Shown here one piece after another: positions 12,901 to 25,200 of a stretch of 64,000 bases of DNA (its first letter is position 1; each line of letters opens with the position of its first letter). The position numbers were made by a program, and so were the translations under genes. The stretch lies in NCBI GenBank assembly GCA_003993805.1, contig RSEF01000012.1, positions 1,450,993-1,514,992 on the forward strand, given 5' to 3'. The notes under the pieces are model-generated. The model was given only the letters and a program-made list of their open reading frames with translations. It was not told the DNA's origin and did no database searches. This stretch comes from Himantopus leucocephalus. Taxonomy: Eukaryota > Chordata > Aves > Charadriiformes > Recurvirostridae.

Positions 12901-14132
12901 ATGTCTTGGAGAAATTGAAGTGCCACGATAAGAAGGGATTTGACATAGTTTTAATCTCACTAGGGCCTGACAATACATTTCACAAAGCAGAAGAAATTGG
13001 GGGTAGTACTTAATACTCTCGAGAGAAATAGATTTTTGAAAATACCTGTGATTTGACAGGAGGAATTTTATTATACTATCAGATTACCACTTCTAATTAA
13101 CAGCAATTTAGAGAACTACTTTTTCAAAGGGCAGCTGTCAAAATATCAGAAAATGGTAGGGCATGCACATATTGATGGGTTCACACTTTAGTCGCTTTTC
13201 AACTTCACAAAAAATATACTGTGTCACAGTCAAAAGACAAGAAATGTGGGCCCAGATGGCCTTGTATTTCATTTCGTACAGCAGGAGCTCTTTACAAGGG
13301 GAGGAATTCTTACTATGACAGGGACCAAACAATCAAAACCCCCAACCCCTGTGAGGAAGTCTTCAGATAATTTCTTTGCAGAGAATCCAGGCGTGTGTCT
13401 TAGGACCCAGAAGAGGACAAACTATGTTTATTATTTGCTTCTGTGCAATATGAATAAATCAATTTCCAGAAAGGTGTTTTTAGCACTGCATCCACAGGGG
13501 GTTTATTTCCCACATCCTTCTGAGCTTCTTAAATGATACTGGTTGATAAACAAAATAATTCCATAATAATTCTAATTGCATGGCTTTTTAGAAAATCACC
13601 CCTGATTTCTTTTCCACCATATTAGGTATGGAAAAGAGTTACTCTGTAATAATGGTTAGTTCTTTACAATGCTGGTTTCTATAAAGGTCTAATTGTATGT
13701 TAAAAAAAAAAATCCACCCCCAAACCAGTGGAATCAAGGATACCTGACTGCCCCTAATTAGTTATTTAAACAGCTTTACCAAATTCAGTTGCCAACATCG
13801 CAGGCCACAGAGAGTAAGGTATTTAACAAAAATAGCACGCTTATACTGTGCAGATACGCTTTAATTCAGACACAGGAATGTTTCTGAAGCGTGCATAGAC
13901 CAAGTTGTGCTTGAGTGAGCTTTAATCTTCAGAGGAAGCCGTTTCTCACCTCTGGTATGATATGAGAGCACATTAAAAAACAAAACCTAAGCAATATTGG
14001 TATCTTACACAAGGAGACAGCTGAACCCCTAGAAGCAACAGAGATAGCAAAAAAAAAGACAGGGATACCTTGAATTATCTAAGATACGGGGCTTCCTGCC
14101 TCTGGGAAAAATCACAGTTTTAGAAAGATACT

Positions 14133-14150
14133 GGGGGTGGGTGGGGAGGG
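14133..14150 (+). other. G-quadruplex-type motif
   Basis: GGGGGTGGGTGGGGAGGG has four G runs with single-base loops, the strongest such motif I see in the window. It lies on the template strand of DOCK3, so the transcript carries the C-rich complement. Confidence 0.7.
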
Positions 14151-14705
14151 CGAGGAAATAAATAACTAGACTTAAAGGCAAGACACAAACTTGGGAACAA
14201 ACCTGAAAATCATAGAACTATCTTATTTTGGAATAATTTCATAATTAAGAAATTATGATAAGACAGAACCATTGCAGATAAAATCGTTATTCAGAAAGCT
14301 ATTATTTGTTGCACCTTTGCTAGACACTTTGGAAAGTTCTTTGAATATATCTATGAAAAATACTGAATCAGAAATGCGCAATATTTTGCACAGATAATTT
14401 TCTCAATTGTCATAATTCCTGTTATATAGAGTATACATTCTACCAGAAAGAGTGACAGACAAGAAGTCTAAGCATCTCTGAGAGCTGATACTGAGGCAGC
14501 TCTGGTATTTTTGTGTAGTTAAATAGAAAGGCAGCTTGGGAGTGATCTCTGGTCAGCAGGACAGGTGCTACAGAGCGGCACATGTCTGCAATACCCGGGG
14601 CCGGCCTCTTTCAGACTAGGCTGGCCCCATTCATACTATGCAGCAGGTCTCTTCTGGAACTATGGAATGCTCCTGGCTGTAGCATATCATTATTCTTTTT
14701 GTATT

Positions 14706-15060
14706 TTTGAAACCGTGTGAAGACTGGTTTGCAGGTCACCAGAGCAAAACTGTTTCACACTGTTCACAACACACTGTGAAACACACAGTTGATGCGTGAC
14801 CCCTAAGTACTGTGGCATCAGTGTTGATGGGGAAGTTTGATGGTGAAAATCTTCAAGAACGACGAACCTCTGAGGCCAGAAAANTTTGAAACCGTGTGAA
14901 GACTGGTTTGCAGGTCACCAGAGCAAAACTGTTTCACACTGTTCACAACACACTGTGAAACACACAGTTGATGCGTGACCCTAAGTACTGTGGCATCAGT
15001 GTCGATGGGGAAGTTTGATGGTGAAAATCTTCAAGAACGATGAACCTCTGAGGCCAGAAA
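14706..15060 (+). repeat. Direct duplication (~177 bp) around single N at 14884
   Basis: Positions 14706-14883 (178 bp) and 14885-15060 (176 bp) are nearly identical, with small differences such as gacccc/gaccc, gttgat/gtcgat and gacgaa/gatgaa. It is the largest of the N-separated duplications. Confidence 0.9.
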
Positions 15061-16695
15061 GTGCCAAATTTGATATTAACCACTCTGTGCTGCCTTTTGG
15101 GAATAATCCTGAGAGCAATTCTTAATCCTATACTCAACCTTTCTGGACGATACATACACCAGCACTGAAGCTGGCTCTCCCTCGCCACCTTTCTCTTAGA
15201 AGAGAGACACTCAGTTTTGAGTTACCAACAGTGGAGATATCAGTGCCAATGGCAATACTAAGACACTGTTACCTCTGCTGATGTTTAATCAGCTGGGAGC
15301 ACCTCACTGGTACCAAAACCAGAACTGCTACTGGTGTAAGCTTCAATGACAGTACTAATTTTGGATTGCCCTGCATCTCATATCCAGAAGGGGCAGAACT
15401 AAGCATCCTACATCTGGCTAGATATGCTCTGTTCCTGAAGAGGAGAAATTCAGCTACCTTAAAGGAGAAAAGGGAACCATGGCACTGGGAACCATGCCTA
15501 TTTCAGTGTCCGGCCCTGCTTGACCTTAGAGGGTTTTATTGCCAGAATTAAAGCTTACGCCAAAGCTGTCTGCCATCTTTTTTCTTCAGTGGAGGTAAAA
15601 ATACTTCTGTCAAAGAGATTCTAGCATGTGCACTAGCTAAAGGTGAGTCACGATGGAAGGTGTTTATCACACTTGGGATCTGAAATTCCTTACAGTTGTT
15701 CTGTGATGAGCTGTTAAATTTTGGTGTCTCTAGATTTCCATATTCTTTCTGAGAAGAAGTGACAGATGAAATCATGGTCTGACACATGATGCTGGTGCAA
15801 TTTTTAACAGAACGTAAGACCAGTGCAGACTGGATATTAAAGCTTCAGTGTTTTGAAACTACTTTTTTGGCATAACCAAAACCACAAAACCAAGAAGGCA
15901 GTTAGGTGAGAGGTAAGTCTGAAGAATTAAAAGGAAGTCAATCTTAGCTGGCTATTTCACTCCCAACTGAGGTATCAAGCCACAGATGGATACTACTTAT
16001 CCCGTCTTTCTGGCACAGATGGTTAAAGACAACCAACTGTAGCAGCAGTATCTGCTTTGCGTCAGGACGGGATAGCTATTTGCACAGACCTGCCGTAGAA
16101 ACTTAGCAAGTCACAGTGTTCCCTTCATCACAACCAACTCTCTGTAGCTCAACTGGGCTGCTGCTTCTGCAGCACATCCCAGCCTTTCTGTCCACCACAC
16201 ACACCGTGCCGCCGACCTGGGAGGCTACTGCTGCATCAGCCACCTGGGGCTGCTACACAGACTCTCGAGCGGGCCGTGACAGAGACCTGCTTGGAGAATT
16301 CTCTGTTTTTCTGTGGGCGTGTGTGTGGTGTTGTAGTTGTTTTCCTAAGTTTGATTCTGAAAAAATTGCTTTGCTTTATGTTCAGGCCAGCACAGCTTTT
16401 TCCTGTGCCCTGTTACCTAAGAGCATAGTACATGCAAGGAAAATACTCAGATTTTCAAACTATAAGCAGGAACAAATGCACTTAAAATGAATTACTTCAG
16501 AATATTTACTTAACCATAAAAATAATTTAGATGTACATCCACTTTCTTATAATTTAATTATAAATATAAAAAAAAACTTAGAAACAGCTTCTGTTCTACT
16601 CAATATCTTAGAAAGGAAGAATTGTTTTCCCCTCAGGGTGACTACATCTACAATCATGCTACTGTAAGGGAAGAAGAAAGGGAACAGACACGTAC

Positions 16696-16777
16696 TGTGA
16701 AAAGTGCACACATTCGATCTATCTTCTCTGGATTCCTCGGGCCTCCGTTCTTGTTTAACCTCACCATAAACCTCTCA
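16696..16777 (-). CDS. DOCK3: DOCK3 coding exon, ERFMVRLNKNGGPRNPEKID...
   Basis: This 82-nt exon contributes one base to the Ser codon begun upstream, then 27 codons, ERFMVRLNKNGGPRNPEKID followed by RMCALFT, ending in phase 0. The acceptor is GTTTTTTAG and the donor GTACGT. The ERF-VRLNKNG-P motif is the DOCK family's conserved ISE-(F/Y)LVRW/RLNKNG block. It has no stop and has the expected length and phase, although the frame around it is too short to stand out as an ORF. Confidence 0.93.
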
Positions 16778-17609
16778 CTAAAAAACAAACAATATTAAAA
16801 AAATAAACAAGAGTTTCATGTACACACTTCAACATAAAAATACAGGTAGATATGGGTTTGGTTTTTTTTAAAAAATAATATGCACTAGGTATTGTATTTT
16901 TTTTAATTCCCGAAGCATATGAAACAGTACTCACTGATCTAGATAAAATTACAGGGAATAGCATAGAAGATTTCTAACAGCAAGCACTCTGCATGTGAAA
17001 ACATGTTGATGCATATTCGTGACGCAATAACATTAGAATAATGTGAATATATGAAGTACAGGATTTGAACACATTACGACTACTTCAGGCAAAGGCTAAG
17101 GTACACTTGCTGAAGCATACGCTGCCTTTGGTAAAACGGAGTTCATTAAAATCCACTCAAAACTAAAAGTAACAAGAATACTAATTAAGCAATCTCCTTC
17201 AACAGGTACCATTTATAGAAGCAATATACTAATTCAAACATATTAAGATTCAATTGATAGAACATCTTATCAGTGAAATTAAACAGTGCTTTCACCAGCA
17301 AAACCAGCATGTGTAGCCAGACTGCAAAAGAAATACTACGGATGGTAAGACATGGACATTGACAGTATTTCTTAAGACAGACAGAGAATTTATGTATACA
17401 AATAAATTATACAAGTAAGAGTAATTTAGTCACTAGGTGAGTGACAACACACTAAGTATTGACCAGAACGTTCCACAGATTCATAGGAATAAAGCAAGAA
17501 CACATCATTAAATCTTCTAGTTACATTTCCATTATATCACAGATCCTTGTCATTTGACTGTATCAACTCCAGTAACCTTTATTTGACTAAAACACGTTTT
17601 GCAGCATAT

Positions 17610-18420
17610 TATCCACTGCTGGCCTGAAAAATCTGAAAACATAAGAGTACGCACTACTTCCTTTGGTAGCTTGCTCCAACAGGCTACTCATCCCTACTGT
17701 TAAATTGCATGGGTTAACAGCAGCTTGGAAATGTCTGGTTTCAGCGCTTAGCCACTGTTCTTTCTTACACTTTCTTCTGTATGCTAAAGAGCCCTTTGGA
17801 AAAGCTGATTTCTTTCGGTAGCGATATCAGTCATTAAATATATTAAGCAATCAGATATCTCTCCAAACAAGTATGCAATTTAACCCTGTTAAATTCAAGA
17901 AAAAGCGCTGGAATCGTTTTATAGAACTTACCCATAGTGCAATTTTTCAACACCATTTCATGAACAGTTCTAAAAATGTAAGTTTGTAACAGTCTAGTAC
18001 TGGTACCACCTACACCATAAATACAAATACAGACATATGTGTATTTCACACATATAAAATCAAGTCCTTGCTAATCCTAACTGTAATTTATCAAACATCA
18101 CATATTAGCCTTTTTATTACAGCATTACTCTGCAAATTCATTTGAAGCAACCTGACCATTATAAATACTGATCCATTTTCTGCATTGTTACTTTTGTCAG
18201 AAGGGTCCCTGATTCTGTAAGCATGACTCATACATCTTGTTATACACCTTTGCATGTTTATTTGATTAAGTTTATCTTGCTAAGCGATCCAGACCATGCC
18301 CTCTGTCTGTTTCACTCTCCTTGTTACTCACTATTAGTCCAATCTCCATATATCCCACAACCTCAATCAGCAATAATTAATTAAGTTAACAATGTTTTAG
18401 CAAATGGTTCAATGACATGG
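17610..18420 (-). mobile_element. Old, diverged CR1-like LINE fragments
   Basis: The block at 17650-17800 ('cctttggtagcttgctccaa', 'ctgttaaattgcatg', 'taaagagccctttgga') and the block at 18240-18300 ('tttatttgattaagtttatc') follow, in order, an ancient amniote CR1/L3-type element in reverse orientation. The middle is too diverged to follow, so the two parts may be separate insertions. Confidence 0.45.
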
Positions 18421-21400
18421 TATAATCTATTTTTTTAGTAAGAATTTTAGGATGTATTAAGTGGAGCGCAGTACAATATTACAACTGCAGTATATTACAC
18501 TAACAGTTACATTTCAACAACATTATGTCTTCATATTGACCTCTATCTACCTAATACACAAATCACAAAAAATGGAGACCTATTTTCAATAAAAACACAT
18601 TAATTATGTTCTTAACCTTTATCATTAACTCAGTCTTCTGCCCATTATTTTACTGGTAACTGATTAAGGGTGTGAAAACAGACAGCAGCAAGCAATGCAA
18701 GCAGGGTGGCCAAAGCGGGCGCTTCCCCCGGCCGTTTGCCTCAGCCCTTTGCTGCTGCTGCAAAAGGGCCCCACAAACAGGACCCCCACCACTACCTGAA
18801 CGATTACGTTGTAGAACTCTAAATATTAGCGTCACCTGAAGCAGGGGTTAGTTTAGCAGCAGTTACACTTGCTGGCTCTACCTACTCAATGTATTTCGGA
18901 AGGGAGCAGGACAGTTACAGTGATGCCCACAGGTAAGCTCTGGTTAATACAGGGAATAAACCAGAAGATAACTAACTTTACCATCGATTTCCAAACAGAA
19001 ATCATGCTTTGTATCATTAAAAATATAATTTAAAGAGATGTCAACTCATAGCCATTTTTTTTTCTAAGCCGCAGCAATAAACATTAATATTTCCAATGCC
19101 TTCATAAACACTGCTTAGGGAGACTTTATAAGTCCATTTAATTTTAATCCCTGAATCAGTTTAATTGTAAAATCTTTCATTTAGAAAGATTAGGAGGTAA
19201 CATACATGTCATTTCTGTTAGAAGTGTAATTTGTAAAACATGTCTTCTTCCATAAAAAAAAGAAAATTCCTTAAAGAAAACAAAAAAATAACATGACCTA
19301 CAGAGCTACAGAAGTTACTTTCATAAAATAAACATCAGTCCTCTTTGAAACTGAACTTGTAACAATAATAATTAAATGGTTGTAGTTTAGTTGTTAAATG
19401 TAAATTTGCCAACACCCTCCACTAGTAAATTGAAAAATAATTACTATGCCTTACGCATTATTAACCGTGTCCCATTTTTAATGATAAGAGCATAAAATGG
19501 ATCAATACTACTCAAACAAGATCTCTGGCAAACTACTCTTTCACTTCTGCTGCTGGGAATGTAATTCGGCCACCAAACAGGGGTGCAAGAGATGAACACA
19601 AAGCTAACGTGCCGCCTAGGATCAGGAGGAAACCAGGCAACAAGCAGCTTGTCAGTCGAAGATTATGAGCAACATAATCCCCGTCTGCAGGGCAATATGT
19701 ATTCACTGGTGAAGATGTCCATCCAAAATCAAAGTGTAAATCAAGCTGGCTCACTCATATTTGACTGCAAATCCCTGGAAGTACCCTATATAATAAGCAC
19801 CTGGAATACCCTCACTTTCACTACAATGGTCAGATCAAGGCTGGTTCTCTTAATTCTGAGGATGACTGATGTATAGAAGGGAAAACAAACCACTAGCACA
19901 GCACCGAGCTCTTCTGCGAGATGAAAAGTTATTTACAAAAAGGGAAAAGAGAAATTTGAAAACGTACTGCTGACTAAGAGTATTTTCAAATTCTGAGATA
20001 AAAATACAGGAAATATATGGTACTATCCAATATTATAGAAGTAGAATATACCGGTCCATAGATAAAGATAAACTGAGTTGAGGCCAAAAATAGACAAATG
20101 GTAACAAGGGCCCTCCATGTGAAAGGTCCATCCTACCCTACTATTCTGTCTCCAACAATGTCCAGTAGTGGATAATTAGGGAAAAAATGCAAGGATAAAG
20201 AAAGCATACAGTAATACTCTGCTGATATGTACTATCACCTTACACCAAAGTGAAGCTCTAGAATAGCAGCAATATCTTTAATAGTCCTGGATATACCGAA
20301 CCCAGAAAAGTATTCAGAGTATTCAGGCTGCCATACTTAAAAAATTCTGACTAGCCATTTACAGACTTACTATTAGAGAATGAACTTTATAGTAATTTAT
20401 AATATATGTATGCACCACACAAATGGACACATATATGCATTATATAACATAACTTAAGAATCTAAGAATTAAAACTCTTAAATTGAAGTTCTTCAAGAAA
20501 TAATGTTACAACTGCTCTTTTACCTCCATTGATCTCAAGAATAATGTTACATATTATATCTCCAGTAAGTTTTATATTTTTGAACTTCCAACACAGGTTT
20601 TCCTTGAAAAATTACTTCAGCGCTAATGAGCATTTCATTTTCATAACTGAAGTTGAATACAATACTGAATGCCACAGAACCCTGTGCAGGCTCTCCCTCT
20701 GACAATGGCAGAGAAGGGACTGTCAGGTCTTTGAGCCGAGATGTCTATTTATATGTGATTCATTACCAAAAGTTGTATTGCTTAGTCTGCTTTCAAACAT
20801 CTAAAGAGAGATATTCTGGAGGCTCACTTGATAGCCTCTTGCAAGGCTTTACTCCATTAACAAGTGGAAATCTTTTAAAATTTGCAATTCACCCTTTTTC
20901 TTGTTATAGTCACAAAGAAAATCTGATTCCTGTCCCCATATTCCAGCGCTTTTCAAGAACCAAAGCAGACCACCATCTTTTTCACATGCCTATTCATCAA
21001 TTGTTCCCTTATTCCAACACTACCTCAGTAACAACCTTTAAATTCCTTTAATTCCCAGTCTTCCCTTGAGTCCTCTTGAGCTTGTGTCACTAAATAATTA
21101 AGGGGACTTTGAGGCAACCTCAGCATTTGAGAACTGTGGAACATGAAGAGGCATTCTGTCAGAGGAGAGATCCACCGACAGGACAAGGAGAAAGAAAAGA
21201 CAGCAGTGCTAATAGGCAATCTTCAAAGACTAAGCCACCTCAAGTTCTTCCACCTTTCCTTGCAGGTCATTTCTCCTAAACTTACACTTTTGTTTCTCAT
21301 CTCCAGAATTTCTCTAATCTTTGGTATTACTGTTCAAGAACAGTTTACAGAAATCAGTCTAAATATTCCACTAAGGTCTCACTCATGCTGATAATGTTAG

Positions 21401-22361
21401 TATATCCTGGAATGGGACTTGAACCTTTTTACAGTGTTGACCCATATTATGAACTAGTTAGTCAGATGCTCCCCATTTTACAACTGCAAATTTATTTCTA
21501 TGTCAAAGGAAACCAGGAAGAATAACCCTGTTTTCAATGAACTGAAGATCCATTGCCTTCAGCTATCATTATAGCTCCTTCTGTAGGCAAAGATACATAC
21601 ATTTAAGGTCAGGAAATTTAACGGGAATTCAGTCACTTAATCTCTTATTTTGGGAGCTACTTCCTTTGAAGGAGTTCAGTCTTCAGTGTGTCTATTCCTC
21701 AAGCTTATCTTCTGCACAAAGACAAGAGCATGCATAGAATCTATACAACATTAAAGTCCAGTTTAGCAAGACCACATTTTCAAATCCAAGTAAACTCCAT
21801 ACGGAAGTAACTGCCCTAGTTTGTATGCATTAAGCGTTANTTATTATAACTGACTATGCTGTAATTGCTTAAAGAAAACAGACACATGCTACTCTGCTAA
21901 AAACCCCTCAAATTATAATTGCCAAATGAGTGGTAGAAATTAAGTACGGGGAGATAGCGAGTATTTGATGCAGTTTGACTGCTTGATCAGACTACTGTCA
22001 AAAAAACACCCATTTATTTTCACCTATTCTGAAAATACACCAAAAATCAGTTCTCTCTTGCATAAAATTGGAGATAAGAAACGCACCACAACAAAGCAAA
22101 CAATTAACATTTTACCTTGTTGAGCCCAGACCTAACACGTGCCACACCAGTAGCAGTATCTTAAACAAAAGCTCATTTATTCCTCTTCTTGCTCCTACAT
22201 GCTATAAGCAATCTTCAATTACTCTAACGGCAAGATCTCCTCCTGTGCTAACTCACATCACAGTGAAACCACCTCTTGTGCAGCAATAAGTCAAGTTTTA
22301 CAACCACTCACACGATTAGTAAGTGCTAAATCTATTCCAATATAAGAAACATTGCTCTGAT

Positions 22362-22461
22362 NNNNNNNNNNNNNNNNNNNNNNNNNNNNNNNNNNNNNNN
22401 NNNNNNNNNNNNNNNNNNNNNNNNNNNNNNNNNNNNNNNNNNNNNNNNNNNNNNNNNNNNN
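22362..22461. other. Assembly gap, 100 N
   Basis: The run of exactly 100 N is the conventional length for a gap of unknown size. No reading frame should be followed across it. Confidence 0.99.
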
Positions 22462-23799
22462 AAAGTTTCATTACCATGTCACTGTAAGTGTTCTTAGCTG
22501 CCAATCTCCACTGTAAATTTACATCTAAAAATATGTACAGCCACCTGTTGCTACTACTACAATTGTTTAAGCTGAAAATCTTCATCATTTAGAAAAGCCA
22601 CTGGCTTTAGCTACCTCTTCCTCATGCCACATCACATGCTGCCCTGCTGAGCATTTGGACGGTGTTCTCCTTTGTCTTCCATCTGCTGCCAATGTAGTCG
22701 CAGAAGCTGTGTGCGCATGTATGTATGTGTATCTTTCTCTCCCTCTCTACATTCAACTCCAGCTGAGCTTTCACTTTTCTAATTCTGTCTCTGCATGCCC
22801 AGGCAATTTCTTATTTCTCCCAGGCAGCTAATCTGATGCATCTGCTTGACTGCCTGCATGTCGAGCTGCACCATCCTTGTACTCCACAGAGTGCAATACC
22901 AAGATAAACTGACAGGAAGAAAAGACACTATGCAGAAAGAAAAAAGAAAGAAAGAAACAAAACCAAACCCCAGTAGTGGTGCATTCTGACTCAACAGAGC
23001 AGTTGAAGGATCGTAAGGCCTTCTCAGAGCACTATGTATTAAATAGAGGAGATCGCCAGCAAACATAAGGCTTCTGCAGACACCATAGAGAAAATCTGCT
23101 CTGACAACAAAAAGGTCTTGAGTATATTCTGTAAGAGAAAGATACACGTGGACTTTCTCTGCCAAAGTTATCGACAGTACCATGGATACTTGTCCCATCT
23201 TCCCAAATCTCCAGCCATGAGGAGGTCTATTACAACAGGCATGGCAAAGAGAGGGTAAGTGGGCAGACGGAGAAGTTACAAGCAGAAATATGCACAACAC
23301 TAGTTTCCATGCATAATTACTGATTAGGCCCCAGTTTTTCAAATTAAATCCCATCACAATTTCTTTTTTGTTCTAGTCACTCTCCATAATTAAAGATATT
23401 TCTAGATGACAAGAAACTTTTAAGCCTCAATGGAGTAAAATAGGGTAACTGGCAAAACATTGCGAGAAATGCCTATTTTGGTTTAAGATGCAGTCAGAAT
23501 AAAAAACCTTCACATGTTTAAACATAAACTTTATAAAGCAAAAATCATACTGAAATTTATTTATCCTTTTTCATACTTGGTGGATTCTTCAAGCTTATTT
23601 TCAGCAAAATTTATATCATGCTTTTGAATGTGTAATTTTTGAAGTTACACATAATTTTATGCATTTACTAGTAAAAAAGAACTGTGGTAAAGATAGCTAA
23701 ACCTCACTGCTTTACTCCATTAGGTTATTTCCACCCATCAAAATAATGCTGCAAAAGTGTTAAAAAAAAACAAAACAACCACATCTTATTCATTGCATC

Positions 23800-25200
23800 C
23801 TTCCAGCCCAGATAACACTCTGGATCAGTTTTTCCACCAGTTTTCCAGCCCCTTTACAGTAGTTTCATCTAGTCTGGATCTCCCCGCTTTACCATATCAA
23901 GTTTAATGCTTCTCTTCTGTTGAGGCATGAGCTGCATTCCCATATAAAGAACAAAATTAGTTTGCTCTGATGCGACTTCTGCTTGACAAATGTATGTTGA
24001 TTTCTACTTATCATCTTGTTAGTTTCTAAGTGCTAATAAATAGTTTATTTGTTCCAGAACTTTTTGTATTTGTCACCTGATTGCAGTTGACCTTCTTAGG
24101 GAGACTGAGGCAAAACAGCTATTAAATACTCCAGCTTTCTTGGTAACATCTGCTGATAGCTTAATGTCCCCTTTAATCTGTTCAGTTTTTTCCTGNCTAA
24201 AGCTAGAGTTATTCCTTTTTTGTCCTTGATGTCCTTTGCTAATTGCATTTTTCTGCAAGTTTCTGTCTTTCGCATCCCTGTCTGTGCAATTTCATTAGTT
24301 TCTCCTTTTTTTATATTTCCTTCCAGACTCCATTTCACCAAAGAATACGTGATTCAGACTTTTTGTTGCTGCCATATATTTAATCTTTCCTTCATATCGA
24401 AACAATCTGCTTTTGTGCTCTTCAATAGTATTGTTAAGGAACAGACAACTGTCAAGTTTCTTTCCTCCATACCAGTTTACCTATCTTTTTTTGATGCTTA
24501 TTGACGTTCACCTTATTGAAGTTCACCATCTTCACATTAACATTTCCTTTCTAGTTATTATGAACTTTATAGTTTCATGATCGTCCATCCCATTCGTACT
24601 TCTAACAATGGGGCTGTACCCCTCCATTGGCTGTAATCAAAACTAGATCAATTTTCTCATTGTTTTCTGCTAAATTCCACATGGCAAACAAACTGAGGTA
24701 TCGAAGTTTAGTAACAAAGCTTTTGTTGCTAGACTAATGTCTTTTGCATGTGAAAATACAGGACAATTTTTGCAACAAAAAATCCCAAATACCTTAAAAC
24801 GTACAAATAGACTTTCATCCTATCCTATGATTTTGGTCTGAGCCATTATCTAACACTCAGATTGACAGGTTGTTTCTGTTGTGGGCTGAAACAAGTTACT
24901 TAGGCAGACATTCACTGATCCAGTTCTATTTACTTACAAATACTTCTTTTTATAATTCTGTCAGAGTAAAAAATCAAGTCACTTTTCCCTTTCTTTTTTA
25001 CCTTTACCTTTTTTACCTCTTACCCCCCGATAGCAGCATTGTTATTCTTGTTATCCATATCTCCCCGCTGTCCTCTGTCTGCTTCTCAGTTTTAGACAGC
25101 ACAAACCGTTCAACACAGTACAGTACCAAATTATTTGTATTCAGAACCTGGGAATACATCTCAAATTGTATTTCAGCTGATGCTCCAGCCTTCTGATTGC
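23800..25200 (-). mobile_element. Old CR1-like LINE fragment with relics of ORF2
   Basis: The reverse complement shows degraded CR1 ORF2 text. Landmarks on the plus strand include 'tagtttcatctagtctggat', 'atttgttccagaactttttg', the 'gggagactgaggcaaaacag' stretch and 'gtccttgatgtcctttgct'. Open frames on the minus strand (for example 24096-24341) are remnants, not intact genes. A single N at 24196 lies inside. Boundaries are approximate. Confidence 0.5.

Larger units (their letters stand above)
9918..16695 (-). other. DOCK3: DOCK3 intron, 6778 nt
   Basis: This is an AT-rich intron. It contains a G-quadruplex-type motif at 14133-14150 and the ~177-bp false duplication around the N at 14884. 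A 124-codon open frame at 16116-16490 (+) has Ser/Thr/Ala-rich and Cys/Leu-rich text with no family resemblance. I see no repeat family over most of the intron. Confidence 0.8.

Noticed and set aside
14750..14790. Inverted repeat GTTTCACA...TGTGAAAC
   Set aside because: The stem is only 8 bp with a 15-nt loop, and it occurs twice only because the region is falsely duplicated; no hormone-response or terminator pattern fits.
16116..16490. A 124-codon plus-strand open frame
   Set aside because: It has no recognised motif, lies on the strand opposite DOCK3, and shows no splice or start context that would support a gene.
20653..21051. A 132-codon plus-strand open frame
   Set aside because: Amino-acid text looks random for AT-rich DNA; no motif or conservation evidence is available.
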